Below are positions 13,241 to 24,948 of a stretch of 64,000 nucleotides of DNA, in pieces. The number at the start of each line of letters is the position of its first letter. Position 1 is the first letter of the stretch. Origin of the DNA: Ectocarpus siliculosus (lineage: Eukaryota > Sar > Phaeophyceae > Ectocarpales > Ectocarpaceae); the NCBI GenBank assembly GCA_000310025.1, contig FN649731.1:3717362-3781361 (forward strand). Reading direction: 5' to 3'. Under the pieces are notes generated by a model. It saw only the letters and a list, made by a program, of their open reading frames with translations. It made no database searches and was not told the origin of the DNA. The position numbers and the translations under genes were made by a program.

Positions 13241-15350
13241 CCGGCAGAGTTCGAGAGTTTCCGTGTTCCGTTGTTCAAGGAATGTTGGATGTCGGCAATG
13301 CCCTCTCGCCCTGAGAGAAATCGACAAATGGCAGCAGAGGGAGACCCAAATGGCACATGGGTCACTTACTACTGTACGTGGTGTGCACGAAATACTCTGG
13401 TGTAGCCATTCGTTTCATTTGCGGTGTGATGTGGTCGTGCCAAGAGCAACATATTGTTAGCCGTGGGCCTTTTAAAAAGAGCGGAAGCGAACGTTTACGT
13501 CGATTTTTTAATAAGACGGTCAAGAAGACGCCAACAATTGACAGTTCGCACGGAAGACAGAAGGGCAGACAGAGGAGTGCGCAGCAGCAGGCACGGAACA
13601 AGATTATTGAGGCCCTGAATCGGGAGCGTTATGCTCGTACAATGGCACGTTCGTTAGTCTCTCTCCCCATCCCTCCGGGAAACACTAACAAACAAACAAG
13701 CCGGCCCAGTCCTGCACACTCCTATACAACGAAACATGGTGATAGTGTACTCAGGGAGCGCATTCTACACTACGTGCTTCAATCTTGTGAAAAGGGAAGA
13801 ATACATATCTATCATGCTGATCCATGGGTACGCCTCTTCTCTCGCCTCCGTGTGTCCGACCCGACGTCAGACCTACGTGCCTGCACTAGGCGCTTTCTTC
13901 TGACCTGTGAAAAGTTCCTACCAGTTATCGTATGGAAACATTCTTCAATGATATTGTGGTCGGAATGACGTGTGATCGATGCGATAATATATAGGCAATG
14001 CACGTAGTGAGTGGCTTCCTTCGTGTCTGATGCAAGATACTGCAAGATTGTGTGTGTTCCATTTTCCGCGCCATTCTTCATTTTCTGTTGATATCCATCT
14101 TTGCACATTTCTGTTGTTTTTGGAGGCGGGAGCACGCAGGAAGAGGGCCACACGCGGCAATAAATCAAATCTCCACCTTGCCAGTGCAGGCTATGCTTTT
14201 GTTCCATCATTTCATCTCACCGCCAGTCTACTTTTCGCGTTTCGATATGAATACATATGTGTTTGACGTACCAGCCGGGATCACACAGACACTATGAACT
14301 ACATATATATGTTCCTTTCCTCCCTCGATGATAATCCTCCAAGTTCAACGCGAGGACGGCTCACCAGTCTCGTCTCTCTTTGCCTCCTGTGCACGCGGGG
14401 TCACGGTGTGCTTTTCACGATTAAATCGCGATCGCTTCACTCCAGAGAGTTATTGCCAACATTGCGTCGACAGAGAGGCTACCCTTTTCATTGCAAACAG
14501 GTCACAGCCCCTTGTCGACCGCGAAGTCGATTGTTGTTCATAACAACCTACAACAATCCTGATTCACCTTTCTTTGGAAACGGCTGTGAGAAATCAACCC
14601 AGTTCGTATGACGGCGCCGAGGATCGACGCCCCAAATGAGTGAGGCTAGGAGGTACCCAACCGAACCACTGAGGCAAAGATCTGCTCACGGACGAATGGC
14701 TACATGAGGTTTAGGCATCGAATCTGCATCGTTCGTGGTATTCCTCCAAATCAACTGTGCTTTCACAGAAACAAAAGTGAACATATTCCAGCGTAGGAGA
14801 GTGAAATGGGAAGCCCCCCAGCACTATGCACACAAAAAGTCCATATGTCATCTGTAGAAACAGACAGAGTAACACACGAGAGCCCAACACATAGCTGCGA
14901 GTCCCTGTAGACCCTCTGACATTAGACTATCATTGAAGAAAGGCCACAGCACGAGTCTACATGTTTCGGTATATACACACGCCCCCAAAAAATGCTGAAG
15001 CCAGGTGCACTTGAGAAAAACGAGAAAAAATAATACTACTACACATAACCGGCAACGCGAATCGCAGCATCGGCAGGTTAATCGGGTTTACCGGAGAACG
15101 CCTGCTTCCCTTATGCACGTAACATCTGAGACGCTCGGAGGAGAGCCATGCCAAAGAGTACACCTCGTCCTCGTCTGGAGGCAGCAACTACAAAATAAAG
15201 CGGCGAGCGTTCCGCATGCCACTGGTTTCATTTCACTGGGGGCGTCTGAACGAGTGAATGCCCTGCTGACGATTGGTTACTTGTGACTCGAATCCATTCA
15301 GTACGGTTTTCGTTCGTTGATCGTTTGGTTTTTTTTCCTCTGACAAAGTG
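13241..15350. other. Upstream region of copy A; no gene recognised
   Basis: The first about 80 bases resemble the leader of copy D (267-345) and so probably belong to the transcript or promoter of copy A. Beyond that only short open frames with random-looking composition occur, the longest running from 13357 to 13968. No domain, splice pattern or repeat is obvious. Confidence 0.5.
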
Positions 15351-15359
15351 TATGGGTCT

Positions 15360-15520
15360 GGCTTACCGTATACGACACAAGATACCACGACACCTGGACC
15401 GATTTTCAAAGCTCGACTACTCCACGACGAAGAGGATGCAAACGAAACGATACGTTTTCGGAGAGCTTTCGACCAGACGTTTTCAACACCGCCACCGTTT
15501 TCGTCGCTGCGACTCTCTCT
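15360..15520 (+). mobile_element. MITE-like repeat, degraded relative of the element at 35581
   Basis: The core from CCGATTTTCAAAGCTCGAC through CACGACGAAGAGGATGC to GAGAGCTTTCGACCAGACG is clearly homologous to 35612-35697. The left end (AAGATACCACGACACCTGG) matches the left terminal repeat there. The right terminal repeat cannot be recognised, so this copy is decayed or truncated. Confidence 0.55.
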
Positions 15521-15530
15521 GCTGTTAATA

Positions 15531-18500
15531 AATTGAGCTATGACAATAATCTGTGGACGAGTATCTGTGCCCCAAATTTCTTCTGTACTACTGGCCCTTT
15601 TATCTTTCGGGAATGATCCCACGCAGCACCTCCTTGTTAGTCATGAAATTTTCCAGTCAGTGCGCCGTTTGTATCACATCTGTTTTGATTTCGATCCATC
15701 ATGCTCAAAGTGATGCCGGCCTCTTTCGTTGCTCAGAACAGATGGAATGAAAGAAACATCGAATCCTTCCTGGGAACATCTGGAAGTAGTGTGTAGATCA
15801 TCGTACAGCCATCTTGATGTGCAATAGATGCGTGTGGGTTAAACTGATGGTGTACTTTCTTGCGGTGCTCTATCGGCTGGCCAAGGAAGTTAAAACGTTC
15901 GTAAGACGCTTTCACTACATGTAGTCAGTATACCCACTCCCACCAACCCCCCGTGGGTTTTCGTCGATGGGCAATGACGTTGTAAAGCACGCCGATCGCT
16001 TCGTGAGGTACCTTTGTTTTTCGTTATTTTCGGTTTTCATGATGATGGCCGAGTAGATCATGTCGTGCAGGATCAAGAACCCTCACTCCGCGGAAAGGGA
16101 ATGATCGAACCACGTTATGAAAAACTTTGGCCCAAACATCCTCGAGGCGTTGTACAGTACTTACAACTTGTCTCTGGAAGTGAAAGCACCAGAAAATGGA
16201 TTAAGCCATTCGCAGGTGTCATCCGTATGCACGGAATAATAATCACAAGATGATGACCTGGCAGGGTACAGCGCATCCTTCATGCGACTCGCCGAATTTC
16301 TCACGGTGCTTCGCGCTTGGTGATGTGCTAGCCTGGTCGGGTCAAAACCCGGCATGCTCCGTCCCGGCTATATTGGGACGCGAGGTCAATGGTCTAACGA
16401 CTTGTATGGCATGCACGGCTATGAGTACATCCCTAACCAACGCAGAGAAGTCGAACTTGGTGATGGCACGTATGAGCTGTCCGCAAAAAATTGGTTTTGT
16501 ATCGCCACGTACTAGTACTTCTTCACTCGCCTTGCACATTCGTACGGTGTTGATCGAACGAGGCGGGTAGACGAAAAGGAAATTCGCAGCCAGGGTAACA
16601 CGCCCGCCCATCGACTGTTTAGTCACGTCTTGATAGTTGGTTACAGCGCCCCGTGACAAGGATTTCCAGTTGAAAACGACCACGTTTACTGACCGCCACT
16701 TCTGTGTCCGATTAATAATTGATGACACGAGGTCAACCGATGAGCGGGTGAATCAATTTTTGTGTACTGTAGGAAGTTTTCCCCGTCGTGTGTGGGGGAA
16801 AGGAGCGCTATTTGGGAGGCGACGGGGGCGCAAGCTACACACACATGGTGCACTCAGTCTCATGCACAACTCTTCCCTGCTTTTTCTCTCTCAAGCTGTA
16901 GACTAGTGGACGTTATTAGCACAGAAAGTTGCACCATATACCCTGGCTGTACGTTATGGCTTCATCGAGTCTCTCCCGGAGTGAAAAGAGTGAAAAAAAA
17001 AACACAGGAAGATACCATATACAGCAGTAGTATCGTGAGTCAGACAAAAGGAGGGAGGACACTCCGATTCCTTCTCGTGTTCAAAGGCTCGCTACCGCAG
17101 GAAAGAAAGTTAAGAACCCTTCCTCCTGTGCGGCCCCGGCTGGTGCGTTAAACAAATGTGCCCCGAATGGGGCTGGTTATTATGATTCCCGCGCACAACG
17201 GCCTTCTACGGTGTATCAAGATAAAATACGTGTGTACAGTAGAGGGGAAGAGAACCTTATTATACATTCGCCGACACCTACAGTATTATTACCCGCCTGA
17301 CAAGCTGTGCGCCTACATAATGCTGTTTTTTTTTTGTCTCTTTATTGAGCTTGAACTTGTCAACTCCCGGCAGGCGCGTGCTGTAAGCGTGTACCTGTCA
17401 GGTCTTTGGGCCCATCCATCGGAAGCAAGTAGAGCAGACCCACAACGATTTGGCATGCATGGTTTATTTCATCGGTGTCTGCAGAGAGGGAATCCGAAAG
17501 TACGCTATCGGGGTCATCGCCTGTATGCATACTGGATCGTGTTTCTGCTATTCGAGCGGTGGGTTCATCACGCCATCATCGTCGCATGATTTGTTGTTGC
17601 GTGACTACTACGGCACATGTAGTAGACTACAAGTACGCAATAGAGTATGCGTAGTCTACAACGAGAACGCTGCCGCCGGGCATAACAATTCTTCGATCCG
17701 GGCGGATGTGTACTGACAAGTACTGATCATATTGATTGGTGTGCCAACACCTCATTGATCGGCGGCTGACGAGACGTGCTGGTATGGGCGGCTCCTACTG
17801 ACGTAGTCTATGTAATAATAACAAGGGTCGGGCACCATCTTCAACGAATATCCGCTCATCATATGTACGTTGTACCGGCCTCCATAGTGTGTGAAAACAA
17901 TACGCGTCACCATCATGAACCCTATGTACTGCACACGGCAACACAGACCCCCTTGTGTCTCGCGCGTGCTCGTGCTTACGAGCCCACATGCATGGAACGA
18001 AGGTGTGAAGCACATCGTCACTGATGATGCCATCCTTGAGGTGGGACGAAGACGTGTAGAAGAAAGAACAACAATGTGAGCAAGCCCGCCGTTCGATGTG
18101 TCTTTGGATGCACATCATCAACAACAACGGCACAAGCAGTAGGCGTATCCCCGCCCCTCCGTGCAAGATATTCACATACATGGAAATTACAACAAACTGT
18201 AACTCGCGATCGGCGGAGAGGGCCCACAGACCACGATAGCAAGACGAGGGCGCGAGGGCGAGGGCGCCGCATAGATAGAAAGATAGGAAAATGGCGGACA
18301 AACGGCAAACCGGAGAACGAAAAGCTGCATAACGTTCGTTCGTTATTATTCCTCAAGTGATTGTTTGTGACCCAGAACGGACGGAGTTGGTCTGCTGGCC
18401 GGTCTCGTCAACATCGACTCTCGGCCTTACACTGTGGACACATCAGAGTGGGAGAGATGCCCCTACTCGATGAGATGCAGAAGCAGGAGCACGCAGTATG

Positions 18501-20400
18501 CAATATCCAGCAAGTAGCACGTCACGCCACACACACACCTGTCTGCACAAAAACTCCTGTCTCGCCGCCGTCGCTGTTGTTCTCGTTCGTTGAGAGGATG
18601 GAAAAAAGCGCATGTATGTAAATGTGCTGGCAATATCGTATTATTTGTTGCCTGTGAAAGAGACCGGCCGACCAAATGATGAAGATTATGTTTCTTTCCG
18701 ATGTTGTGCACGCCGAACATCGACTGAAAGATATTAGGAAGGTGATACAACCAGGGCGACGGTTTCCAGGGCAATATTGGTCGAAGTTCCGCGGGTAGTG
18801 TGAGAAGGGGCTTCGTTCATACCACCATGTCATGGTTGATCCACCACCTAAAGTTCTGCTGTGTAGTACTTACAAACAGCGGAATCTCTTTTGATTATCA
18901 TCATCATCAGATCAGTAAACAACACACGTGGTCATATGATCCTCATCAGTACTGCTGTATACATGTAGACAAATGTTGTCGGGAAAGTGGCGGCTTATTG
19001 TAGACAAGCATTCTTTCTGATTATTTGCTCCCCGCGGATTTACCTCTTACTAGGATGTGGCTGTTCTTTCCCGTGAAAAAAAGCACCGGTTCCTCCCTGC
19101 CTATACATTTCACGGACGGTACAGACAAGTGTACAGCAGAGGGCCGGCCACCGTCTACTCTAGTAAGTACGGAAGCACGCTGACAGGTGCTCTCTACGGA
19201 CGCCTTGCGCGGGGTAACATTGGATATATATCTATTTTTTCTTCTGCGAAACACTATGAAATGAGAATTTAATCTCTGCACATACTGTATAATATCCAAG
19301 GAGACACCCGCCGGGATTTTTTTCGCAATAAACAAATTCACCGCAGTAGCAATGGCAGTAGAGCAGTAGTCACGTTGTTTACACTAAAAAAAAAAAAACT
19401 ATACAGACAGGCCACCTGATTCTTTGTAAAAAAAGTTGATGGCCGTGGCAAGTTGGCCGTGGTAATACTATACTATACGTGTCACACGTTCATAGTCTAG
19501 AGCTGTGGTCATAGTCTAGAGCTGAGTGAGCTGTGTCGGTAGCGCTGCAGGTGTGTCGTGCATATATATATCACACCACCTCTGTGCACACCACGCGTTG
19601 TTCGCGAGAACGAAGGAAAAAGAGTTCCTTGTTGCGGTAACTCACAGGCAGAGGTGGAAGTGGAGGAGATCTTTCCGGCGGCCCCTTTTCTCTGCTGAGG
19701 CTGACTCTGTTCGCACTGCTGTACCTCTCCGCGTGTCGGTCTGTCTTTCTCTGTCTGGCTCTATCTATGTACAGCAGCAGCAGTCCAGCAGTGCTGCTGT
19801 AGTATCGTACAACTTCGTATCTTTATCTTCCATTTTGGTATCTACAAGTAACAAGAGTCGAATTTTTTATTTTGATCAAGATCGTGCGCCACCGCTGTGG
19901 TACTGCTGCTGTACAGCCACAGGCGCGCTTTTAGGTCTATCTGTTCTCTGTTACCAACAAATATTCATCGTGAGTTCTGTCTGTCGTCTACACTCTTCCG
20001 CATACGCTACACGCATTGACGTTGGTTCGCTAACCCGCCAACCTTCATCACTGCAGTGTTGTTGCGCCGCCTACGCGAACTTGTTGTGTCATATTAAGAA
20101 AAATAAAAATACAAAAAAAAACATGTGGACGTCGAACGGCCGAACCTTTGCAAACAAATACGTGTAAGTCAGTTAATGCTTGTTGTTGTTGTTGTTATCC
20201 TCACAAACCTGTCTCCGGTGGTGTCTTCAAATATCCATACGAGTACTGCTGTATGGCGGTCCAACTGACGCGGACGCCTTCCTGGTCTACCCCTACAGTA
20301 CCTACAGATCCATTTGATTGAGAGCAAAAAAAAAAAACGGAGACGCTGGCGCTGGCGCTCGGTCGCAGCTTCATCAAACAAGGGGGCGAATTTTCTGTGT
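15531..20400. other. Gene-poor spacer; nothing recognised
   Basis: About 4.9 kb with many short open frames in all frames and no recognisable domain. AT-rich microsatellite-like stretches, short A runs (for example 16991-17000 and 19386-19398) and weak local repeats (CATAGTCTAGAGCTG twice near 19491-19525) are present. The longest frame, 19526-20167 plus, is rich in Ser, Cys and Val and looks like chance. Confidence 0.5.
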
Positions 20401-20404
20401 TTAC

Positions 20405-20550
20405 TTACGCGAATGAATCTCAATGCGAAAACTCGCATCGAACACACACCGTTGCATCTAGAGTGTCGCTACGGCCACTACAACAACGCTCTGGCCTTGC
20501 TAGCGACGGGGGCGGAGGTGGGCCCGACGGATAACGAGTTCAACACTCTC
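20405..20550 (+). pseudogene. Single ankyrin-repeat coding fragment
   Basis: In plus frame 1 (20314-20628) the translation contains NLNAKTRIEHTPLHLECRYG, then HYNNALALLATGAEVGPTDN and EFNTL. This matches an ankyrin repeat with its TPLH start, GH turn, LL helix, GA and the D of the next beta turn. Only about one and a third repeats are present. The next repeat, expected as TLLH, is broken after NTL, and the frame runs into low-complexity sequence and then a LINE tail. It may be a relic of a larger ankyrin gene or a fragment carried by a transposon. No convincing splice sites border it. Confidence 0.5.
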
Positions 20551-20737
20551 GGCTGCAGCACATACATACTATACATACATACACAAAAAAAGGTGTCAAA
20601 GGGTATAGTGACTCCTAGTCTCAGTTGATACCTCGCATAGCGCGCAGAGTGGAGGATTAAGAATATCTGTCGTTGATTTCTATTGACTTGCGGACCCCTC
20701 GGGGGCAGTTTATTTGAGTGTACCTTTTTTGGGTAAT

Positions 20738-20808
20738 GTTAAGGAGGACCCGATTCGCAGGGTATCCGTCGATTGACTTTTACCAGACAGAATCGGTACA
20801 CCTTCGCA
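20738..20808 (+). repeat. Direct duplication, copy 1 (71 bp)
   Basis: Matches 21021-21087 base for base except that four bases (ACAG after TTTTACCAG) are absent from the second copy. The shared block starts GTTAAGGAGGACCCGATTCG and ends CGGTACACCTTCGCA. Confidence 0.85.
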
Positions 20809-21020
20809 TATGGCGTCAGCTGGATGGATACTGGTTCGAATCTCCTTGGGTGCACGTTTGTTCTCCTGACTTGGACATTTTCCCATGGACACCATGTGTG
20901 TCAGTCCTGAGAACACCTCTTGGAATCGATCCTATAAAGAACCTTGTGACACTTCCATCGAATTACCCGTCCTGGCCACAAGAGGTTCCCAGTTGAAATT
21001 AAATTCTGTGGGTGGAGAGT

Positions 21021-21087
21021 GTTAAGGAGGACCCGATTCGCAGGGTATCCGTCGATTGACTTTTACCAGAATCGGTACACCTTCGCA
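21021..21087 (+). repeat. Direct duplication, copy 2 (67 bp)
   Basis: Second copy of 20738-20808, same orientation, 283 bases downstream, with one 4-base deletion. Its near identity implies a recent event inside the older LINE tail. Confidence 0.85.
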
Positions 21088-21907
21088 GTAAGTTAACCTG
21101 TGACCACGGGAATCGACCGCGTCGAGTGTTGGATCACAGTACGGACATACGAAGGTACTGGGTAGAGAGAGATCGGAACGGTTTTAAATAGGGTGTTTGC
21201 GAACTGGTCTCTCTCCCATTTCAGTCTTGGAAGTTTGAAGGAATTCCGGCCCAAGATTGAATTTTGGTTTCAAAAATAGCTTGCGAAGACCGGAGCGCAA
21301 TATTTCAGTCTCGAACAACATGCGGAAATTTCCTAGAACGTTGCGTTCAATACGACGGAGCCCCTTTGCCGGCGGCGGCAGACAGACAGATGGTTGAGCC
21401 GACTCGGAACACCAAACATATTTATTTCCGAGCTTCCGCTTTCACCCCAACAAGGCTAGACTACTACTACTACTACTCCACTATCACTGCACCCTCACCC
21501 CCAGTCATGGAGAATACTGATGATGGAGCAACAACGTACTCATTCATGAACAGGCGGTTGGCCCAGTTCAGTTACCGGGAGTGCATGGGAAGCGTAGCGC
21601 CGCAAAAAGCGGAGGCATGCATGCATGTGTGTACGTACCCCTTCAGCACGCGAACAAGTTGTGATACATATCGCAGTCAGTCGTCGACGGAGTCGATCGT
21701 TTCCTGTCAAACAAATCACCACAGCACGGTCCACAGGACGCACGCTGCAGCTCCTCACGCCCCCACGCCGCTTGAAGCATCCCCATCTCCATCATCTCCG
21801 CCTCCACCACCTGTCTGTCTGTGCCGCACTCCTCTATGCCGCCCGCCTCCTCACCGCCTCACCCTCCTCACGCCGCGGCTTGTTGCACCATGTCGGCAGC
21901 ATGCAAT

Positions 21908-22204
21908 GTTAGTGCACTGCCGCCCTCAGCGGTCTGTGGTGTTGAGACTGGGGACTATGTTATCCCAGGAACAGCTAATAAAAAAGGACCATGTATTGTA
22001 TATATTCGTCACGCAAGCCCCTCAGGCAAGCTGGTATTCGACACGCAAGCCCCTCAGGCAAGTGCCGGGAGCACACCGCTGTGTGCTCCCGGGGGGCCCG
22101 CACTTGGACCACAACCGCATACATACCCTCACACCCATACTTCCCATACGCGTATCCCCCACAGAGGATGCACAGATCGGACTCATATCCAAGTACCACA
22201 AACA
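21908..22204 (-). repeat. LTR-like direct repeat, copy 1 (with 31-bp internal duplication)
   Basis: Nearly identical to 24300-24568. It differs by an internal tandem duplication of GCAAGCCCCTCAGGCAAG plus spacer, and by a few indels. It contains a perfect 12-bp stem, CCGGGAGCACAC / GTGTGCTCCCGG, around the loop CGCT at about 22067-22094. Confidence 0.85.
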
Positions 22205-23400
22205 GCCCCCCTACTTGATACGATGTACGATCTTGCAACCAATGCAAAAACGCAATCAGCAAACATAGAAAAACACCCCTTGAGAAAACTTATTCAACAA
22301 AACTGGCTACGCATCCAACACAAAGCGTCTCCATCAGTTTATTCACGAATCCAAAGCGTTCGTCTCTGGAAATAATCTCAAACCGTTGACACAAAAGAAT
22401 CATCCTCAGAAAAGTATCCAACAATTATTTGTGCTACATCAGAAAGGCGTCGGAACGAAAACGGACATTTCTGGAAAAAACAACTTCCAAAAGAGTTGAC
22501 ACCAAATACTCAAACAAAACAAAAACTCAACTTCTTGACCAATCAAAACGAGAATTCGGAAAGCACAATGGCCCCAACCATTAGTCGTCAAAACATGTCA
22601 AACCCTTCCTCCAATACCAAATCCTAAACAGCGCGCACCCGCTAATCGGTACCGTCGCTGTTGTCCAAGAAACGATAGAAAATATAAGCAAGCATCCACC
22701 CACGCAAACAGCCCCCCTGCTGTCAGCTCCGAAAATTCACCCCGAGCTAATATCTCGATGTCAACAGTCCCCCCTGCTTTGCCGTTCACCTAAAACACAA
22801 ATAGACAAGGCCAGAAAGCGAACCAATTCGATTGCTGCTCACGCCCTCTAGAATCATGGTCATACATGACATCCCCCCCCATGATTTTCGATGCAAGAGC
22901 AGCAAAACATGCGATACAAACCAAAAACAAACATGAAAACACGTTACACACATGGCATCAAACTCCGGAAAAATTCGTACCGTATGAAAACTGTATTTAT
23001 TTGCAACTGGAACTCCAAAAGCTACCCTGCTCCCTGAGCCACATACCTTCACGCACGTCAAGCAACGCGCTATCATCCCATTTCTTGCGCGCGGCCAAAA
23101 ACACACCGCAGAGAGCGACCGATTAACTCAGGACCTATCATAAAAAAACAAACAAACCAAAAGTATCGAAACACCCTAAGCGCAAAACGCGACTGAACGT
23201 ACTCCCGCCAAAGAATAGGGAAATAATATGAAGCATTCAGCTGCAAGGTAAAACGCGACTGAAAAAATACGAAGAAGCAAGGAAAAAAAATAAATAAAAA
23301 CCCACCTGCTGCTTCCTATTCCACAGGTTGTGGCAATGCTTATCTTGTCGCAGCGAACATTTATTATCATGAAACCAAGTACAGAAAAAATATATATTAC
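22205..23400. other. A/C-skewed interior of the LTR-like unit, no gene recognised
   Basis: The plus strand is strikingly rich in A and C and poor in G for more than a kilobase, unlike its neighbours. On the minus strand two further purine runs are each followed by CTGTT (at about 22705-22715 and 22763-22775), resembling polypurine tract / LTR junctions. No long coding frame with a recognisable domain is present. Confidence 0.5.
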
Positions 23401-23752
23401 GCACACGCCGTGGCACACTACGTGTTTTCTGAATCAAAGTGCACGGTGCGCTTGCAAGGGAAAAACAGAAAAAAAGAAATAATAATAATAATACGAAGCC
23501 AAATGGCGAAGCTAAAACGTCCATGGCTGCTCGCAAAACCGAGCAAAGTCGTAAACGTTTCACATGATTTCCCACTTGGCTGTAACAAGGTGAGGTCGTC
23601 GCTGTCACCGTGTCCTCCCCGTTCCCGGTTGACTCCAGGGCGCCACCGCTGCTGCCGCCGCTGCCATCGCCGCCGCTGCCGTTCCCCCGCCTCCACGACC
23701 GTCATGAGTTCCAGCGCCAACACGGCTGCCGGTAACGTCGCTGCTGCCGCCT

Positions 23753-24229
23753 CTACCACCGCCGCCGTTGTCGCCGCTGCCGCCGACGGGGCTCTGGCCA
23801 AAACCGCCGCTGCCATCGTCTGCTGCCGTCGGAGCTCTGGCCGAAGCCACCACTCTCGTCGCTGCTCCTGCTGCCGCCGGTGTCGCCGCTGGAGCTCTGG
23901 CCGAAGCCACCACTCCCGTCGGGGCGGCCGCCGTTGCCGCCGTTGGAGCTGCCAACCCCGTTCCTGCCCCTATCGAAGGGGTACGCCACCCCTGGTACCG
24001 CCCCCCGTCTCCTCGCGCCACGCGAAGATGTCTTACCGGGGTCGAAGGGGTGCGTCGGGGCTCCACTCCAGGTTTCATCTGACGCCTCATCCCCGCTCCC
24101 ATCACCACCGTTTTCGTCGCTGCTGCTGCTTCTGCTGCTGCTGCTGCCGTTGCTGCTGCTGCTCACTTCCTCCTCAGTCTTCCCGGGATCAAAAGGGTGC
24201 GTCGGGGCTCCACTCCAGGTTTCATGCAA
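23753..24229 (-). other. Open Gly/Ser-rich low-complexity frame without an ATG
   Basis: The frame opens just inside the upstream LTR-like repeat and codes for two copies of ETWSGAPTHPFDPGKT, about 49 residues apart, and a related AYPFDRGRN. These are followed by Ser/Gly runs (SSSSNGSSSSRSSSSDENGG and GGFGQSS repeats). Its first usable codon is TTG, and the stretch dissolves into triplet-repeat sequence in all frames after about 23750. It could be a gag-position or captured exon of the surrounding element, or the product of GC-rich triplet repeats. I do not assign a function. Confidence 0.35.
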
Positions 24230-24299
24230 CCCCTCGTCGCCGCCCTTGCGGCCGTCTGGGCACCCGACGCCAACGCGGCGACCGGGGACGCCGCAATCG

Positions 24300-24573
24300 T
24301 GTTAGTGCACTGCCGCCCTCAGCGGTCTGTGGTGTTGAGACTGGGGACTATGTTATCCCAGAAGGAACAGCTGATAAAAAAGGACCATGTATTGTATATA
24401 TTCGTCACGCAAGCCCCTCAGGCAAGTGCCGGGAGCACACCGCTGTGTGCTCCCGGGGGCCCCGCACTTGGACCACAACCGCATACATACCCTCACACCC
24501 ATACTTCCCATACGCGTATCCCCCACAGAGGATGCACAGATCGGACTCATATCCAAGTACCACAAACAAACAG
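24300..24573 (-). repeat. LTR-like direct repeat, copy 2
   Basis: Partner of 21908-22204 without the 31-bp internal duplication. It has the same 12-bp GC-rich hairpin (about 24430-24457) and ends with an extra AAAC before the candidate target duplication GCAAT at 24574-24578. Confidence 0.85.
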
Positions 24574-24810
24574 GCAATGCGCACCGGGTGTGCGGTGCAG
24601 CGACGTTTGTCTGACCGTCTGTGGTCTGGCGGCACTGCTTGCTGCTGTTTGTAGTTGGTTCGCCATGGTGTCGTCTACGGCGGCCAAGGTGTGTGTGTTT
24701 GGGCAGCTCCACGGGATGGTGCGGCGGTGTCGGGAGGACGTCGGGAGTATCTCGGGGTGTGTAGGCCAATCAAAAATTGTTCCTTCAAAGACCAAAATGA
24801 GCAAGACTGA

Positions 24811-24944
24811 ATTCAAGCTTTCCTGCGGTCTTTGGGGGCAATTCCATAAAGCAAAAGATTGAATTCCTAAAGGTCCATCGGTCTTCGGCGCTCGGGGGGA
24901 TCAAAAAGACCAAGATGAAACTGAAATTTCAACATCGCAAACAC
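24811..24944 (+). repeat. 135-bp direct repeat, left copy
   Basis: Matches 30207-30343 with few substitutions, starting ATTCAAGCTTTCCTGCGG and passing through CTTCGGCGCTCGGGGGGATC. It ends 4 bases before the left inverted repeat at 24949. In one frame both copies read FPAVFGGNSIKQKIEFLK followed by ALGGIKKTKMK, but this copy then loses the frame. The words just upstream (CAAAGACCAAAATGAGCAAG) echo the repeat's own 3-prime part, so it may once have been tandem. Confidence 0.8.
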
Positions 24945-24948
24945 ATAC

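Larger units (their letters stand above)
20666..21195 (+). mobile_element. LINE-type 3-prime tail fragment with internal duplication
   Basis: The left part (TGATTTCTATTGACTTGCGG, then GTACCTTTTTTGGG) and the right part (ATCGACCGCGTCGAGTGTTG, ACGAAGGTACTGGGTAGAGA, GATCGGAACGG) match the 3-prime region of the LINE at 60145-60290. The right part also matches the minus strand of 33907-34010. The (AAC)n tail is missing here. An extra about 280 bases with a 71-base direct duplication (20738-20808 and 21021-21087) lies in the middle. Confidence 0.6.
21908..24573 (-). mobile_element. Candidate short LTR-bounded element (TRIM/LARD-like), about 2.7 kb
   Basis: Two nearly identical direct repeats (21908-22204 and 24300-24573) bound 2.1 kb. 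Read on the minus strand, the repeat starts TGTTTGTGGTACTTGG and ends GTGCACTAAC(A), close to the TG...CA ends of an LTR. A purine run (AGTAGGGGGGC, complement of 22204-22214) sits just before the inner edge of the downstream repeat, where a polypurine tract belongs. The word GCAAT flanks the whole unit (21903-21907 and 24574-24578) as a candidate 5-bp target duplication. No reverse transcriptase, integrase or clear primer-binding site was found, so the unit would be non-autonomous. The interior holds a Gly/Ser-rich frame near the 5-prime side and an A/C-skewed plus strand (22205-23400). Confidence 0.5.

Noticed and set aside
12207-13460. Long plus-strand frames opposite exon 1 of copy A (and similar frames opposite B and C exons)
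   Set aside because: They are antisense shadows of GC-rich exons. The minus strand has the conserved protein and correct splice phases.
13357-13968. 203-codon open frame upstream of copy A
   Set aside because: Composition looks random, there is no family similarity and no splice context.
19526-20167. 213-codon open frame
   Set aside because: Low-complexity Ser/Cys/Val-rich content with microsatellite-like CAG and AT stretches; no domain seen.
20810-20850. Pol III A and B boxes (TGGCGTCAGCTGG and GGTTCGAATCTCC)
   Set aside because: The two boxes are only about 8 bases apart, too close for a tRNA or SINE promoter, and no cloverleaf forms.
21264-22268. 334-codon open frame on the plus strand
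   Set aside because: It runs through unrelated spacer and into the LTR-like repeat, is rich in Pro/His/Thr/Ser, and has no recognisable domain. The same repeat is read in other frames at 24300.
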